From positions 1-64,000 of the forward strand of contig JAPKZY010000105.1 of the NCBI GenBank assembly GCA_026393535.1: a DNA stretch of 64,000 nt, in the 5' to 3' direction. Positions 52,004 through 60,973 of the stretch are shown one piece after another. The notes below the pieces were generated by a model. That model was given only the letters and a program-made list of their open reading frames with translations. It was not told the origin of the DNA and made no database searches. The position numbers and the translations under genes are program-made. Source of the DNA: Actinomycetota bacterium (lineage in GTDB: Bacteria > Actinomycetota > Acidimicrobiia > Acidimicrobiales > Ilumatobacteraceae). The number at the start of each line of letters is the position of its first letter. Within the stretch, counting starts at the first letter, position 1.

Positions 52004-53296
52004 ATGGCGACTTGGCGAAATTGGGCAGGAAATCAGATCGCTCATCCGCAATCAATAGAGTCTCCTCGCAACGTGACCGAGTTGGCAGCAGTGGTTGCAG
52101 ACGCATCTTCTCGGGGTCAGAAGGTAAAGGCAGTTGGCTCTGGCCATAGTTTTACGTCGGCGGCAGCCACAGACGGCCGCATGATTCGGCTCGACCATCT
52201 GAGTGGCATTTCGCACGTGGATCGCGCGAAGAATCAAGTCACAGTGGGGGCGGGAACGCGACTGTCTGATCTGAACCCTCTTCTCCACGCCGAAGGTTTG
52301 GCGTTAGCAAACTTGGGCGATATTGCCTACCAGACCGTGGCCGGAGCAATCTCTACGTCAACACACGGCACAGGAAAGGCACTCACGGGACTCGCAGGTC
52401 AAGTTGTTGCCATGACATTGGTCAACGGCCACGGTGAGATTGTCGAATGTTCTGAATCATCTAATGCGGACATTCTTGATGTTGGTCGTGTGTCAGTTGG
52501 GGCGTTAGGAGTGATTTCTGAATACACACTCCAGGCGGTTCCGTCTTTTCGGCTCCGAGCGTTAGAGCAACCGATGAGGCTTGACGATGTTCTGGAGAGT
52601 GCTCATGAATTAGCGGCAGCACATGATCACTTCGAGTTCTTCTGGATTCCACATACAAAGTGGGCGCTGACTAAGCGCAACAACCGAACTGATGATGAAT
52701 TACAACCGCTTCCGAAGGTCAAAGGTTGGATTGAGAAAACATTCATGGAGAATTATGCGTTCGGTGCGTTGTGTCGCGTAGGTCGGGCCCGACCATCTCT
52801 TATTCCTCGCCTAGCTACAGCGTTGCCCTCGTCTGGCTCTCGTGAATATGTGGATCAGAGTTTCAAAATTTTCGCCAGCCCACGTATCGTTCGTTTCTAT
52901 GAGATGGAGCACGCGTTGCCCGTCGAAGCTGTTGCACCTGCTCTAAGAGAGATCCGCGCAATGGTCGAACGAAAGGGCTACCTACTGAATTTCCCCGTTG
53001 AAGTTCGCTTCACAAAAGGTGATGACGTTGCACTGTCAACTGCGTATGGCAGAGAATCTGCATATATCGCAGTCCATGTGTACAAGGGCATGGAGTGCGA
53101 ACCGTTCTTTCGCGATGTGGAAGACATTTTACGGGGTTATGACGCTCGACCTCATTGGGGCAAAGTTCATTATCGCGAAGCCGAAGAACTGTCAGCCTTG
53201 TATCCACGTTGGAACGATTTCATTGCGCTGCGTAATCGTCTAGACCCACTACGTACGTTTTCGAATGCCTATACAGACACTGTCTTTGGTAAATAA
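52004..53296 (+). CDS. FAD-linked aldonolactone oxidase (gulonolactone/arabinonolactone oxidase-like)
   Basis: VAO-family flavoenzyme of about 430 residues. The FAD domain has SPRNVTELAAVVADA, KAVGSGHSFTSAA (His is a candidate covalent FAD site) and GAISTSTHGTG; the C-terminal ALO domain ends with HWGKVHYREAEELSALYP and RLDPLRTFSNAY. It would oxidise a sugar lactone or alditol. The family normally begins near WRNWAGNQ, so ATG 52004 is preferred; ATG 51962 adds 14 residues. It is convergent with the molybdenum hydroxylase, 3 bases apart. Confidence 0.88.
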   Translation: MATWRNWAGNQIAHPQSIESPRNVTELAAVVADASSRGQKVKAVGSGHSFTSAAATDGRMIRLDHLSGISHVDRAKNQVTVGAGTRLSDLNPLLHAEGLALANLGDIAYQTVAGAISTSTHGTGKALTGLAGQVVAMTLVNGHGEIVECSESSNADILDVGRVSVGALGVISEYTLQAVPSFRLRALEQPMRLDDVLESAHELAAAHDHFEFFWIPHTKWALTKRNNRTDDELQPLPKVKGWIEKTFMENYAFGALCRVGRARPSLIPRLATALPSSGSREYVDQSFKIFASPRIVRFYEMEHALPVEAVAPALREIRAMVERKGYLLNFPVEVRFTKGDDVALSTAYGRESAYIAVHVYKGMECEPFFRDVEDILRGYDARPHWGKVHYREAEELSALYPRWNDFIALRNRLDPLRTFSNAYTDTVFGK

Positions 53297-53299
53297 AAG

Positions 53300-55561
53300 T
53301 TAGAAGCAGATGTCTTGTGGGCGAACAGGGCAGCGATCAATTGATTTTCCGGTGGCGTTACGAATGGCAGCAACTATCGCCGGAGTAACTGAGATACACG
53401 GAGCTTCACCAACTCCCTTGGCACCCATAGGTGCTTGTGGGTCTGGCTCTTCAATCATTGAGATCAGAACTTGTGGTGCGTCGAGAGCAGTTGGCAGCAA
53501 ATAATCAGTAAAGCTTGGGTTACGAACTATTCCGTTTGTAACAATGATTTCTTCCATCACGGCTAGTCCTAAGCCCTGAGCAATTCCACCTTCAATTTGT
53601 CCGATAACAGACATGGGATTGAGCACTCGCCCTACATCCTGGGCTGTAGCAATTTGCACAACTTTGACTAATCCGAGTTCGACATCGACGTCGACAACGG
53701 CACGGTGTGCGACGAAAGCGAACGCCACGTGGCAATTGCCTTGACCATTATCGTCTAGATCTTGCGTAGGGCGGTGGTGGTATTCAAATGTTTCAGAGAC
53801 GGTGAAATTTGTAGAGGCTTCTTGGACGGTAATACGCAACGATCCGATGGTGTCAACAACGTCCGTGTCGTCGATGGCAAGTCGAAGAGGATCGATTCCG
53901 TGAAGTGCTCCGACGTGCTCAAACAAGCGCTCTCTCACCATGCGGCATGCCCCGTCCACTGCGCCACCGCTCATCCATGTTTGACGAGATGCTGAGGTGG
54001 ATCCTGCTGAGCCGATCTGGGTGTCGATCGTGTCGTATGTGACATTGTCAACGCCCAGAACTGACCGAGCAATCTGTGGTGCAAGAGTGACAAAGCCTTG
54101 GCCTACTTCACTTGTTGCAAATTTCAATTCGACAGAACCGTTGGTCAGAGTGCAACGTGCTGTTGAGTAGTCATCGAAACCTTCGCTGTACATAAGGTTT
54201 TTCATGCTGACTCCCCAGCCAATACCGCGAACTATGTTTCTGCGGTCAGCTGTACGTCCCGAACCTCCAGGCAGATCTAATTCATGCGGATGCGCTTCCA
54301 TTTCGCGGGGCAACGGCATGGCTGCGGTTTCCCGAATGCAACGTTCTAGGGGAGCAACGCTCTCAAGAACCTGTCCGGTAATCATCGTGTCGCCGGTGTG
54401 AATAATATTTCGCAGACGAATCTCTACCTCATCAATACCTGTGGCGACTGCAAGTTTGTCCATTTGGCCTTCGTGAGCAAAGCAAGCCTGCACAACTCCG
54501 AAACCACGCATCGCGCCACACGGAGGATTATTGGTGCGAACGGCGTATCCGTCAACAATTGCATTTGGACATTGGTATGGCCCTTGAGTATGAGTGACGC
54601 CGTTGATGAGAACTGCTGAAGACGTTGACGAGTACGCACCACCATCAAACACAAATCGTGCCTCTATCTTTACGATGCGTCCGTCAGTATTGGCATGATG
54701 GCGCATCCAGATTTGAGCAGGATGACGATGAACGTGACCAAAGAAGCTTTCTTCGCGGCCGTATTGCATCTTGACAGGACGACTGGTCCGCATAGCTAAG
54801 AGAGCTGTGTGCACCTGCAAACTTATGTCCTCACGTGCACCAAAGGCTCCGCCGACACCGCCGAGAACTAGGCGAACTTTCTCTTCAGGAAGAGCTAAAC
54901 ATTTCGCCATTTGTTTGCGATCTTCATGAAGCCATTGGGTGGCCACAAAGACTTCTATTCCCGCACCGTCGTGATCGGGGATAGCCAGAGCGGACTCAGT
55001 TCCAAGAAACGCTTGATCTTGCATTCCAATGTCGTACGTGCCTTCAACGACAATGGGTGCTGTTGCGTTGACGTCCCCATGGATGATTTGTTGGCGTCGG
55101 ATGATATTCCCATCAGGATGAATAGGTTCGCGCGCTTCGTCTATGGCATGTTCTGGGTTTGTTAGTGGTGTGAGAACTTCGTAAACGACCACAATGGCTG
55201 CAAGTGCCCTTCGACACGTTTCAGGATGGTCCGCGGCGACTGCTGCGACCGGTTCTCCCATGTACCGAACAAAGTCTTTGGCAAACACTGGTTGGTCTTC
55301 ACTGATGAGGCCGTATGTCAATTGTCCTGGAACGTCTTCTGCAGTGATCACACATTCAACGCCTGCAATCTTCCATGCGCCTGAAAGATCGATCGAGATA
55401 ATTCGTGCATACGGATGGGGAGATCGAAGTGTCGCTCCCCACAACATGTTCTCTGCATGTAAGTCAGAAGAAAAAGCGAAATCACCTTGCACCTTGGATA
55501 CGCCGTCAGGGCGTAATGCACTCGACCCGAGAATGTCACGTTGTGTTTTAGTAATTGTCAT
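53300..55561 (-). CDS. Xanthine dehydrogenase-family molybdenum-binding subunit
   Basis: Large catalytic subunit of 753 residues. GGVGGAFGAREDISLQ, GAMRGFGVVQACFAHEGQ and the active-site Glu in MGAKGVGEAP are the molybdopterin-hydroxylase signatures, and QIEGGIAQGLGLA closes the domain. Together with the 2Fe-2S and FAD subunits encoded just upstream it hydroxylates a heterocycle or aldehyde. The ATG overlaps the upstream stop (55558-55561). A purine-type substrate is suggested by the neighbouring deaminase and carbamoylases, not by the sequence alone. Confidence 0.9.
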   Translation of the reverse strand: MTITKTQRDILGSSALRPDGVSKVQGDFAFSSDLHAENMLWGATLRSPHPYARIISIDLSGAWKIAGVECVITAEDVPGQLTYGLISEDQPVFAKDFVRYMGEPVAAVAADHPETCRRALAAIVVVYEVLTPLTNPEHAIDEAREPIHPDGNIIRRQQIIHGDVNATAPIVVEGTYDIGMQDQAFLGTESALAIPDHDGAGIEVFVATQWLHEDRKQMAKCLALPEEKVRLVLGGVGGAFGAREDISLQVHTALLAMRTSRPVKMQYGREESFFGHVHRHPAQIWMRHHANTDGRIVKIEARFVFDGGAYSSTSSAVLINGVTHTQGPYQCPNAIVDGYAVRTNNPPCGAMRGFGVVQACFAHEGQMDKLAVATGIDEVEIRLRNIIHTGDTMITGQVLESVAPLERCIRETAAMPLPREMEAHPHELDLPGGSGRTADRRNIVRGIGWGVSMKNLMYSEGFDDYSTARCTLTNGSVELKFATSEVGQGFVTLAPQIARSVLGVDNVTYDTIDTQIGSAGSTSASRQTWMSGGAVDGACRMVRERLFEHVGALHGIDPLRLAIDDTDVVDTIGSLRITVQEASTNFTVSETFEYHHRPTQDLDDNGQGNCHVAFAFVAHRAVVDVDVELGLVKVVQIATAQDVGRVLNPMSVIGQIEGGIAQGLGLAVMEEIIVTNGIVRNPSFTDYLLPTALDAPQVLISMIEEPDPQAPMGAKGVGEAPCISVTPAIVAAIRNATGKSIDRCPVRPQDICF

Positions 55562-56046
55562 GACGCAGTGCTCTTACGTATAGAAATGACTGAATCAACT
55601 GCTGCGAAGATACGGCCATACCCTGTACAACGACAAATGTTGCCCGATAGCGCTTCTTTAATCTCTTGCTCGTTTGGCGTTTCATTGTGGTCCAGAAGAT
55701 GGTGTACTGCCATCACGAGTCCCGGTGTGCAAAAGCCGCACTGCACTGCACCTTCGGATACAAAGGCTTGTTGTACGTCTGTAAGTGATCCGTCTTGGTT
55801 CAAGCCTTCCACCGTGGCAATCTGTGTTCCTACTGCGGTTGCAGCCATAATGAGACAGCTGCATACGGCAGCATTGTCTACATACACCGTGCAACTACCG
55901 CATTCGCCTTGTTCGCATGCCCCTTTAGAGCCAGGTAATCCGAGTCTCTCGCGAAGGACATACAAGAGGCTTTCGCCAATCCATGCATCAGATACATGGC
56001 GATCTTCTCCATTTATGGTCAGCGTGTAATGCTCAAGCTCGCTCAT
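55558..56046 (-). CDS. Molybdenum hydroxylase 2Fe-2S subunit
   Basis: Electron-transfer subunit of 162 residues. The plant-type cluster motif CEQGECGSCTVYVDNAAVC and the second cluster motif CGFCTPG...CRCTGYGRI are complete, giving two 2Fe-2S centres. It passes electrons from the molybdenum site to FAD. It overlaps the neighbouring genes by 4 bases on both sides. Confidence 0.94.
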   Translation of the reverse strand: MSELEHYTLTINGEDRHVSDAWIGESLLYVLRERLGLPGSKGACEQGECGSCTVYVDNAAVCSCLIMAATAVGTQIATVEGLNQDGSLTDVQQAFVSEGAVQCGFCTPGLVMAVHHLLDHNETPNEQEIKEALSGNICRCTGYGRIFAAVDSVISIRKSTAS

Positions 56047-56876
56047 CTTTGTACCCCTCGTAGTAGTAGTCGAGTAGCCAGCACGCCGACTGCGTGTCGT
56101 CGATACTCTGCCGTAGACCGGTGATCATCGATAGGGCGGGACTCTGCACGCACGCGTTCACCGAATTCTTGTGCCACTGATGGAGTCACATTCTCAAGTC
56201 CGACGGAATTGATCCACGCCTCGGATTCCGAGCCACGAATAATAGTGGGCCCAACTGACCCGAGGGCGACGCGTACATTGCCATCATGAATGGCAAGGCA
56301 CACTGAAGCAACTGAGATAACCATTGCGTTACGAACACCCACTTTGGCGTACCCTTGCCAACCATTTGTCAAAGGAATAGTGACACCGGAGATGATTTCA
56401 TTCGGTAGGCGAGAGTTTCTCTTAGGTCCGACCATGAACTCTGCAAAGGGGACTGATCGGCTGGTCGTTTCAGAGTGCAAATGAACAATTGCGTTCAGCG
56501 CTGAAAGTACGGGCAGCGAATCTCCAGCAGGTGAACATGTACCGAGATTGCCTCCCAATGAACCAGCTGCGCGTATCTGTGGCGAGCCAACAGTTCTAGC
56601 GGCTTCTGCGAGTGCGGGCAGGGCCTGGGCAAGTTCTCCATGCTCCATCGTTGCGTAGGGGACAGATGATCCGATGTGGACGACACCTGACTTGTTATCG
56701 ATGTTCCAATGTTGGAACTCAGGAATCTTACGAAGAGAAATAACCGTCTCGGGGTGTCTGTGATTGAAATTAACTTCAACCATTAGGTCTGTCCCGCCAG
56801 TTACGAGATGCGCACTTGGATTATTTGAGAGAAGCCGTGTGGCGTCTGTAAGAGAAGAAGGAATGAATACTGGCAT
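56043..56876 (-). CDS. Molybdenum hydroxylase FAD-binding subunit
   Basis: CoxM/XdhB-type subunit of 277 residues. The FAD motifs are LVTGGTDLMVEVN and the segment AGSLGGNLGTCSPAGDSLPV, followed by the CO_deh_flav_C domain with ALGSVGPTIIRG. It sits between the 2Fe-2S subunit gene and the amidohydrolase, with a 2-base gap to the latter. Confidence 0.92.
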   Translation of the reverse strand: MPVFIPSSLTDATRLLSNNPSAHLVTGGTDLMVEVNFNHRHPETVISLRKIPEFQHWNIDNKSGVVHIGSSVPYATMEHGELAQALPALAEAARTVGSPQIRAAGSLGGNLGTCSPAGDSLPVLSALNAIVHLHSETTSRSVPFAEFMVGPKRNSRLPNEIISGVTIPLTNGWQGYAKVGVRNAMVISVASVCLAIHDGNVRVALGSVGPTIIRGSESEAWINSVGLENVTPSVAQEFGERVRAESRPIDDHRSTAEYRRHAVGVLATRLLLRGVQR

Positions 56877-56878
56877 AG

Positions 56879-57949
56879 CTACGTCAAGGCAAGTTTCTTA
56901 TGGAGTTTGGCGGATGCTTCAGAAGCTTTGGTTCTGATTTCATTCATATCGAATTGTGTGGGAGATCCATTCTTGACAACCAATTGACCGTCAACACGAA
57001 CATCAACACACCGGATGCCTGGTGTGAACGCGACATGCCATGGGCTATCTACTTTGTCGTAAGACCATGTAACAGTGTCGTTAACTATCTCAGGGAAGAA
57101 CTTTTCTGCGGTATGTAACCACTTCCAGACAGTGTCTGGTGATTGGGTCACATCAGACTCACGTAGACGAACGTATGCCAATCGCGCTTCTTCCAACATG
57201 TCAGCACCGATACCATCTGTTCCGATAGCGACATCATTAGTGAACCGAAGAGGATTCCCATATCCGACTGAGTTGTTCATATTTGAACGCGGGTTATGAA
57301 CGATAGTTCCAGCAAGCTGACGATCAAGGTGCACTGCATGGACTAGCAGCCAGCTGTCCTTGGCTCGACTCTGAAGTCGAGCACCCGCTTCTTTGTCGTC
57401 GATCCCCTCGGCTACATGAATATGTACACCTGTATTCATTGATTCTGCCAACGATGAAGCGCGGTCAAGAGTCTCATCCGAACATGTAAAGCAAGCATGC
57501 ACACCCACCATTCCGCGACCGCCAGCTTGTAGGAAACGTTCGTTTTCGCGAAGACCCCGAGCTGCACCTTCGGTCATGGGAGATAGTGGGCTTACCTTCG
57601 AATGCAGGGTTGACCCATCCCAACGATCCGTAATTCCGTACGACAAATTCGTCTTGACCCCAATCATCGAACAAGCATCGGCAATGACATCCAGGCTGCC
57701 GTCTATGGCTAGCGGTGATTCGTGATGGTCGACGATGGCGGTCGTTCCATTACACAACGCCTCTGCTGCACCAAGAGCCGCAGACCAATACAAGGTATCT
57801 AGGTCAAGGGCAACATCTAATTTCCACCATACATTTTCCAGTATTGAAAGAAATGAATGTGGCGACACGGTAGGTGCCGGCATGCCTCGTGCAAGAGATG
57901 AATACAAATGATGGTGAGCACAGACCATCGCTCGAGTCTCAAAGGACAT
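56879..57949 (-). CDS. SsnA-like amidohydrolase (8-oxoguanine/cytosine deaminase family), N-terminally short
   Basis: Metal-dependent TIM-barrel deaminase of 356 residues. The metal HxH motif is at residues 12-14 in CAHHHLYSSLARG; VGVHACFTCSDETL, VHIHVAEGIDDKE, LLVHAVHLD, NPRSNMNNSVGYG and AIGTDGIGADM carry the remaining ligands. Family members normally have about 55-60 residues before HxH forming part of a beta-sandwich. Here an in-frame TGA lies about 22 codons upstream with no start codon between, so the short N terminus is real. It likely deaminates a purine-like product of the adjacent hydroxylase. Confidence 0.82.
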   Translation of the reverse strand: MSFETRAMVCAHHHLYSSLARGMPAPTVSPHSFLSILENVWWKLDVALDLDTLYWSAALGAAEALCNGTTAIVDHHESPLAIDGSLDVIADACSMIGVKTNLSYGITDRWDGSTLHSKVSPLSPMTEGAARGLRENERFLQAGGRGMVGVHACFTCSDETLDRASSLAESMNTGVHIHVAEGIDDKEAGARLQSRAKDSWLLVHAVHLDRQLAGTIVHNPRSNMNNSVGYGNPLRFTNDVAIGTDGIGADMLEEARLAYVRLRESDVTQSPDTVWKWLHTAEKFFPEIVNDTVTWSYDKVDSPWHVAFTPGIRCVDVRVDGQLVVKNGSPTQFDMNEIRTKASEASAKLHKKLALT

Positions 57950-57951
57950 CG

Positions 57952-58875
57952 TTAATCCAGTTCCACTCCGCGTTGAGCAGTGATGCGGGTATAAACCTCT
58001 GGTCTGCGATAACGGTCAAAGTCGAAAAGAGTCTTTGTGTACTTCTGGCACCAATCCATGTCGCAATGGGCGACAAGTAGTTCGTCGTCAGTGGTTAAAG
58101 CTTGGGCAATGATCTGACCCGATGGCGCAACAATCATGCTTTGACCAAGAGAATCAACACCTTCTTCAACGCCAGCTTTCGCTACGCCGACTACCCAGGT
58201 TCCATTTTGGTAGGCGCCCGACTGCATAACGAGTGCATTGTGAAAACCCTGCAATATGTCTTGACTCGGATCTGGGATGTAATGAATTGGCGTGTTGTAT
58301 CCACACAAAATAAGTTCAACACCTTGAAGACCCATGACGCGGTATGACTCTGGCCAACGACGGTCATTACAGATCATCATCCCAACGCGTGAACCAAATG
58401 CATTCCAGACTCCGAAGCCCTCATTTGATGGTGTGAAGTAATAACGCTCTGCATGTTGGAAAGCACGATCAGGTTCATGCTCTTCATGACCAGGAATATG
58501 TACCTTGCGATACTTTGCTACAACGGTTCCGTCTTTCTCGACAAGAATCTGCGTGTTGAAGCGTTCACCGTTGTTTGTCAGTTCCGCATAACCGAGACAG
58601 AAACCGATGCCCAATTTTTTCGCTTCTTTGAAAAGCGGAGCCGTTACGGGTGATGGCATTTCTGTTTCGTAATAATGATCTGTTTCAGAGATGTTTTTAA
58701 CGAACCAGCGTGGAAAAAATGTGGTGAGAGCTAGTTCGGGGAAAACCACAAGATCGCAGCCGGCTGCGTGGGCCTGGCGAAGTAACGCGATAAGGCGTGT
58801 TACCACTTGTTCACGCGTGTGCTCACGTTGGATGGGGCCTAGTTGTGCAGCACCGATGGTAATAATTCGAGTCAT
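57952..58875 (-). CDS. Nitrilase-superfamily N-carbamoyl-D-amino-acid hydrolase-like amidase
   Basis: Carbon-nitrogen hydrolase of 307 residues. The catalytic triad is Glu47 (VVFPELALTTFFPRW), Lys124 (KYRKVHIPGHEEH) and Cys169 (MMICNDRRWPESYRVMGL). From memory the sequence follows Agrobacterium D-carbamoylase closely, including YETEMPSPV, LGYAEL and GYNTP. It would split a carbamoyl group to ammonia and CO2. The ATG overlaps the stop of the M20 hydrolase, and its stop is 2 bases from the deaminase gene. Confidence 0.88.
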   Translation of the reverse strand: MTRIITIGAAQLGPIQREHTREQVVTRLIALLRQAHAAGCDLVVFPELALTTFFPRWFVKNISETDHYYETEMPSPVTAPLFKEAKKLGIGFCLGYAELTNNGERFNTQILVEKDGTVVAKYRKVHIPGHEEHEPDRAFQHAERYYFTPSNEGFGVWNAFGSRVGMMICNDRRWPESYRVMGLQGVELILCGYNTPIHYIPDPSQDILQGFHNALVMQSGAYQNGTWVVGVAKAGVEEGVDSLGQSMIVAPSGQIIAQALTTDDELLVAHCDMDWCQKYTKTLFDFDRYRRPEVYTRITAQRGVELD

Positions 58876-60137
58876 GAGTCAAAGACCTCAATGTGAGAGA
58901 GCTCGATAAGGACTTGAAGCAAGATGTTTGTTCCTAACACCATGTCCTTGGGTTCAGTGAACTCTGCGGGGTTGTGACTAATGCCTTCAACGCTTGGCAC
59001 AAAGACCATGGCTGATGGACAAACGCGAGCAAACATCTGTGCGTCGTGTCCAGCACCGCTTGGCATGCGAACAACTGAAGGCGAATGAGAAGCAGAGATC
59101 TTTTCGACGATGTCAATAACTTGTGGATGAAAGACCACCGGCTCGAATCGCGCCAGATATCGGGTAGAAATTTCAACACTTTCGCTTTGCGACAATGATG
59201 TGACGAAGTCTGTGATCTCTTTTTCGGCCTTTTTAAGTTTGCGTTCATCAGTGTTGCGAACGTCAAGTGTCATTACGGCTTTGGCGGGAATGACATTAAT
59301 TAAGTTAGGAAAGAGATCAACTTTTCCTACTGTGCAGACCTGATGTCCTCCGTAACGATCAGCTAAGTCTCGAAGGAACACCGCAATCTTTGCCGCTACA
59401 TAGCTTGGGTCTTTACGCATATTCATAGGTGTTGTGCCTGCGTGGTTCGATTGCCCTGTGATGGTGACTTCTTGCCAACTAATGCCTTGCACTCCGGTGA
59501 CAGCACCGATCCTTACATTGGTCTTTTCCAAAACTGGGCCTTGTTCGATGTGTAATTCAACAAAAGCATGCGGCGCAAAGCCAGGACACGGTGTGGCGCC
59601 GTTGTAACCAATTCGTTCTAATTCGTCTCCGACTCTCGCTCCGTCGATTCCGACGATGTCGAGAGCTTCCTCTATCGCAAGGCCACCGACATACACAAGA
59701 GATCCCAACATGTCAGGTGCAAATCGAGAACCTTCTTCGTTGGTAAAAATTCCCACACTGATAGGGCGTGTCGGCACAAATGAGGACTCTTGCAACGTTT
59801 CAATTATTTCAAGACCAGCTAGGACTCCCAGATTCCCGTCGTATTTTCCACCTGTACGAACTGTGTCGATATGAGATCCAGTCATGACAGGCGATCCTTT
59901 GCCCACATTCCAAGTACCAATGACGTTTCCTATGACATCTGTTGTCACTGTCAGTCCTAATTCATGCATCCAACCGACAACCAGGTCTCGACCCGCGGCA
60001 TCTTCGTCCGTCAGTGCCAGGCGGGCACAGCCGCCACCGTCAATTGCGCCGATGCTTGCAAGATCCATAATTCTTTGCAGCAGACGACCTCCGTTGATCG
60101 GGGGCATCACGGGCGACGTCGAAGTGGGCACTCCCAA
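58872..60137 (-). CDS. M20-family amidase (N-carbamoyl-L-amino-acid hydrolase / allantoate amidohydrolase type)
   Basis: Dizinc hydrolase of 421 residues. Metal ligands lie in GSHIDTVRTGGKYDGNLG, the catalytic Glu in FTNEEGSRF, a further ligand in ELHIEQGPVLE, and the lid domain has GQSNHAGTTPM. It hydrolyses carbamoyl or ureido groups of linear substrates. First gene of the minus-strand catabolic operon. The start may be TTG 60137 or ATG 60107; neither has a good ribosome binding site. Confidence 0.88.
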   Translation of the reverse strand: MGVPTSTSPVMPPINGGRLLQRIMDLASIGAIDGGGCARLALTDEDAAGRDLVVGWMHELGLTVTTDVIGNVIGTWNVGKGSPVMTGSHIDTVRTGGKYDGNLGVLAGLEIIETLQESSFVPTRPISVGIFTNEEGSRFAPDMLGSLVYVGGLAIEEALDIVGIDGARVGDELERIGYNGATPCPGFAPHAFVELHIEQGPVLEKTNVRIGAVTGVQGISWQEVTITGQSNHAGTTPMNMRKDPSYVAAKIAVFLRDLADRYGGHQVCTVGKVDLFPNLINVIPAKAVMTLDVRNTDERKLKKAEKEITDFVTSLSQSESVEISTRYLARFEPVVFHPQVIDIVEKISASHSPSVVRMPSGAGHDAQMFARVCPSAMVFVPSVEGISHNPAEFTEPKDMVLGTNILLQVLIELSHIEVFDS

Positions 60138-60174
60138 AGTGTACGAAATGTAAAGGTCAAAAGCCTGAATGATA

Positions 60175-60189
60175 GGGACCTGAGGACCC
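60175..60189. promoter_or_regulatory. Operator-like inverted repeat in a divergent intergenic region
   Basis: GGGACCTGAGGACCC: the outer GGG/CCC and inner CCT/AGG pair with one mismatch about a central G. It lies in the 104-base gap between the catabolic operon and the divergent TauE-like gene, a likely place for a regulator to control both. Confidence 0.4.
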
Positions 60190-60228
60190 AGGCCGCCGCT
60201 AAAACGGCTCTCAGCAGTCTGATGAGCC

Positions 60229-60234
60229 TAGGGT
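60229..60234 (+). promoter_or_regulatory. Putative -10 box (TAGGGT) before the TauE-like gene
   Basis: TAGGGT lies 7 bases before ATG 60242. Same arrangement as the other near-leaderless candidates. Confidence 0.35.
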
Positions 60235-60241
60235 TGCTGCG

Positions 60242-60973
60242 ATGAGTGGGGGAGAGTTGGCCTGGATTGCCGGGTGCATAGCTTTTTCCTCGTTTGCTCA
60301 GACTCTTTCCGGCTTTGGTTTCTCTCTCCTGGCCGTACCTCTGATGACGTTGGTGGTGAGCCCTCGTGATGCCGTGGTTGTGGCCACGATTCTTGCTTCA
60401 GTGTCCACTACTTCTCAGTCTCTGATTGACCGAAAGCATGTGGACCGGTCGATCGCTAAACGACTGATCTTGGCCTCGTATGCAGGGATGCCCTTCGGAT
60501 TGTTGGCCTTTATTTTCGTCTCTGAAACAGGATTGCGACTTGTACTTGGAATAGTCGTAGTGACCGCGGCCATGCTGCTTCTTCGTGGTTTCCACTTGAA
60601 AGATGATTCGCATCATTTTGATTGGCTGTTGGGCATGGTGAGTGGATTCCTCTCCACTTCGACATCTACTAATGGCCCACCGTTAGTTTTTCTCATGCAG
60701 GCCAGACGACTAGATCCGGCAACGTTCCGAGCAACGATCAACACAGTGTTCGCCGTTGTTAACCTCGGTGCTCTTGCCTTGTTCGCGTCAGCTGGAAAAG
60801 TAAATAGCAACAACTTGTCTGGTGTCGCAGTTGCATTACCTGCACTGGGAATCGCAATAGCCGTTGGTTATACAGTGCGTCGGCACATCACGCAAGAACG
60901 GTTTAATTCGTTGGTGATTGTTTTGCTGTTTCTTTCGGCAATAAGTGTTGTTGTATCAGCTTTTACGAACTAA
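60242..60973 (+). CDS. TauE/SafE-family permease
   Basis: Membrane protein of 243 residues with about eight hydrophobic helices. The opening half SGFGFSLLAVPLMTLVVSPR and the repeat-like second half GMVSGFLSTSTSTNGPP are characteristic of the TauE/SafE (DUF81) family, which moves organic acids or sulfur compounds. It is divergent from the catabolic operon and may transport its substrate or product. Its stop overlaps that of the convergent metallo-hydrolase. Confidence 0.85.
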   Translation: MSGGELAWIAGCIAFSSFAQTLSGFGFSLLAVPLMTLVVSPRDAVVVATILASVSTTSQSLIDRKHVDRSIAKRLILASYAGMPFGLLAFIFVSETGLRLVLGIVVVTAAMLLLRGFHLKDDSHHFDWLLGMVSGFLSTSTSTNGPPLVFLMQARRLDPATFRATINTVFAVVNLGALALFASAGKVNSNNLSGVAVALPALGIAIAVGYTVRRHITQERFNSLVIVLLFLSAISVVVSAFTN

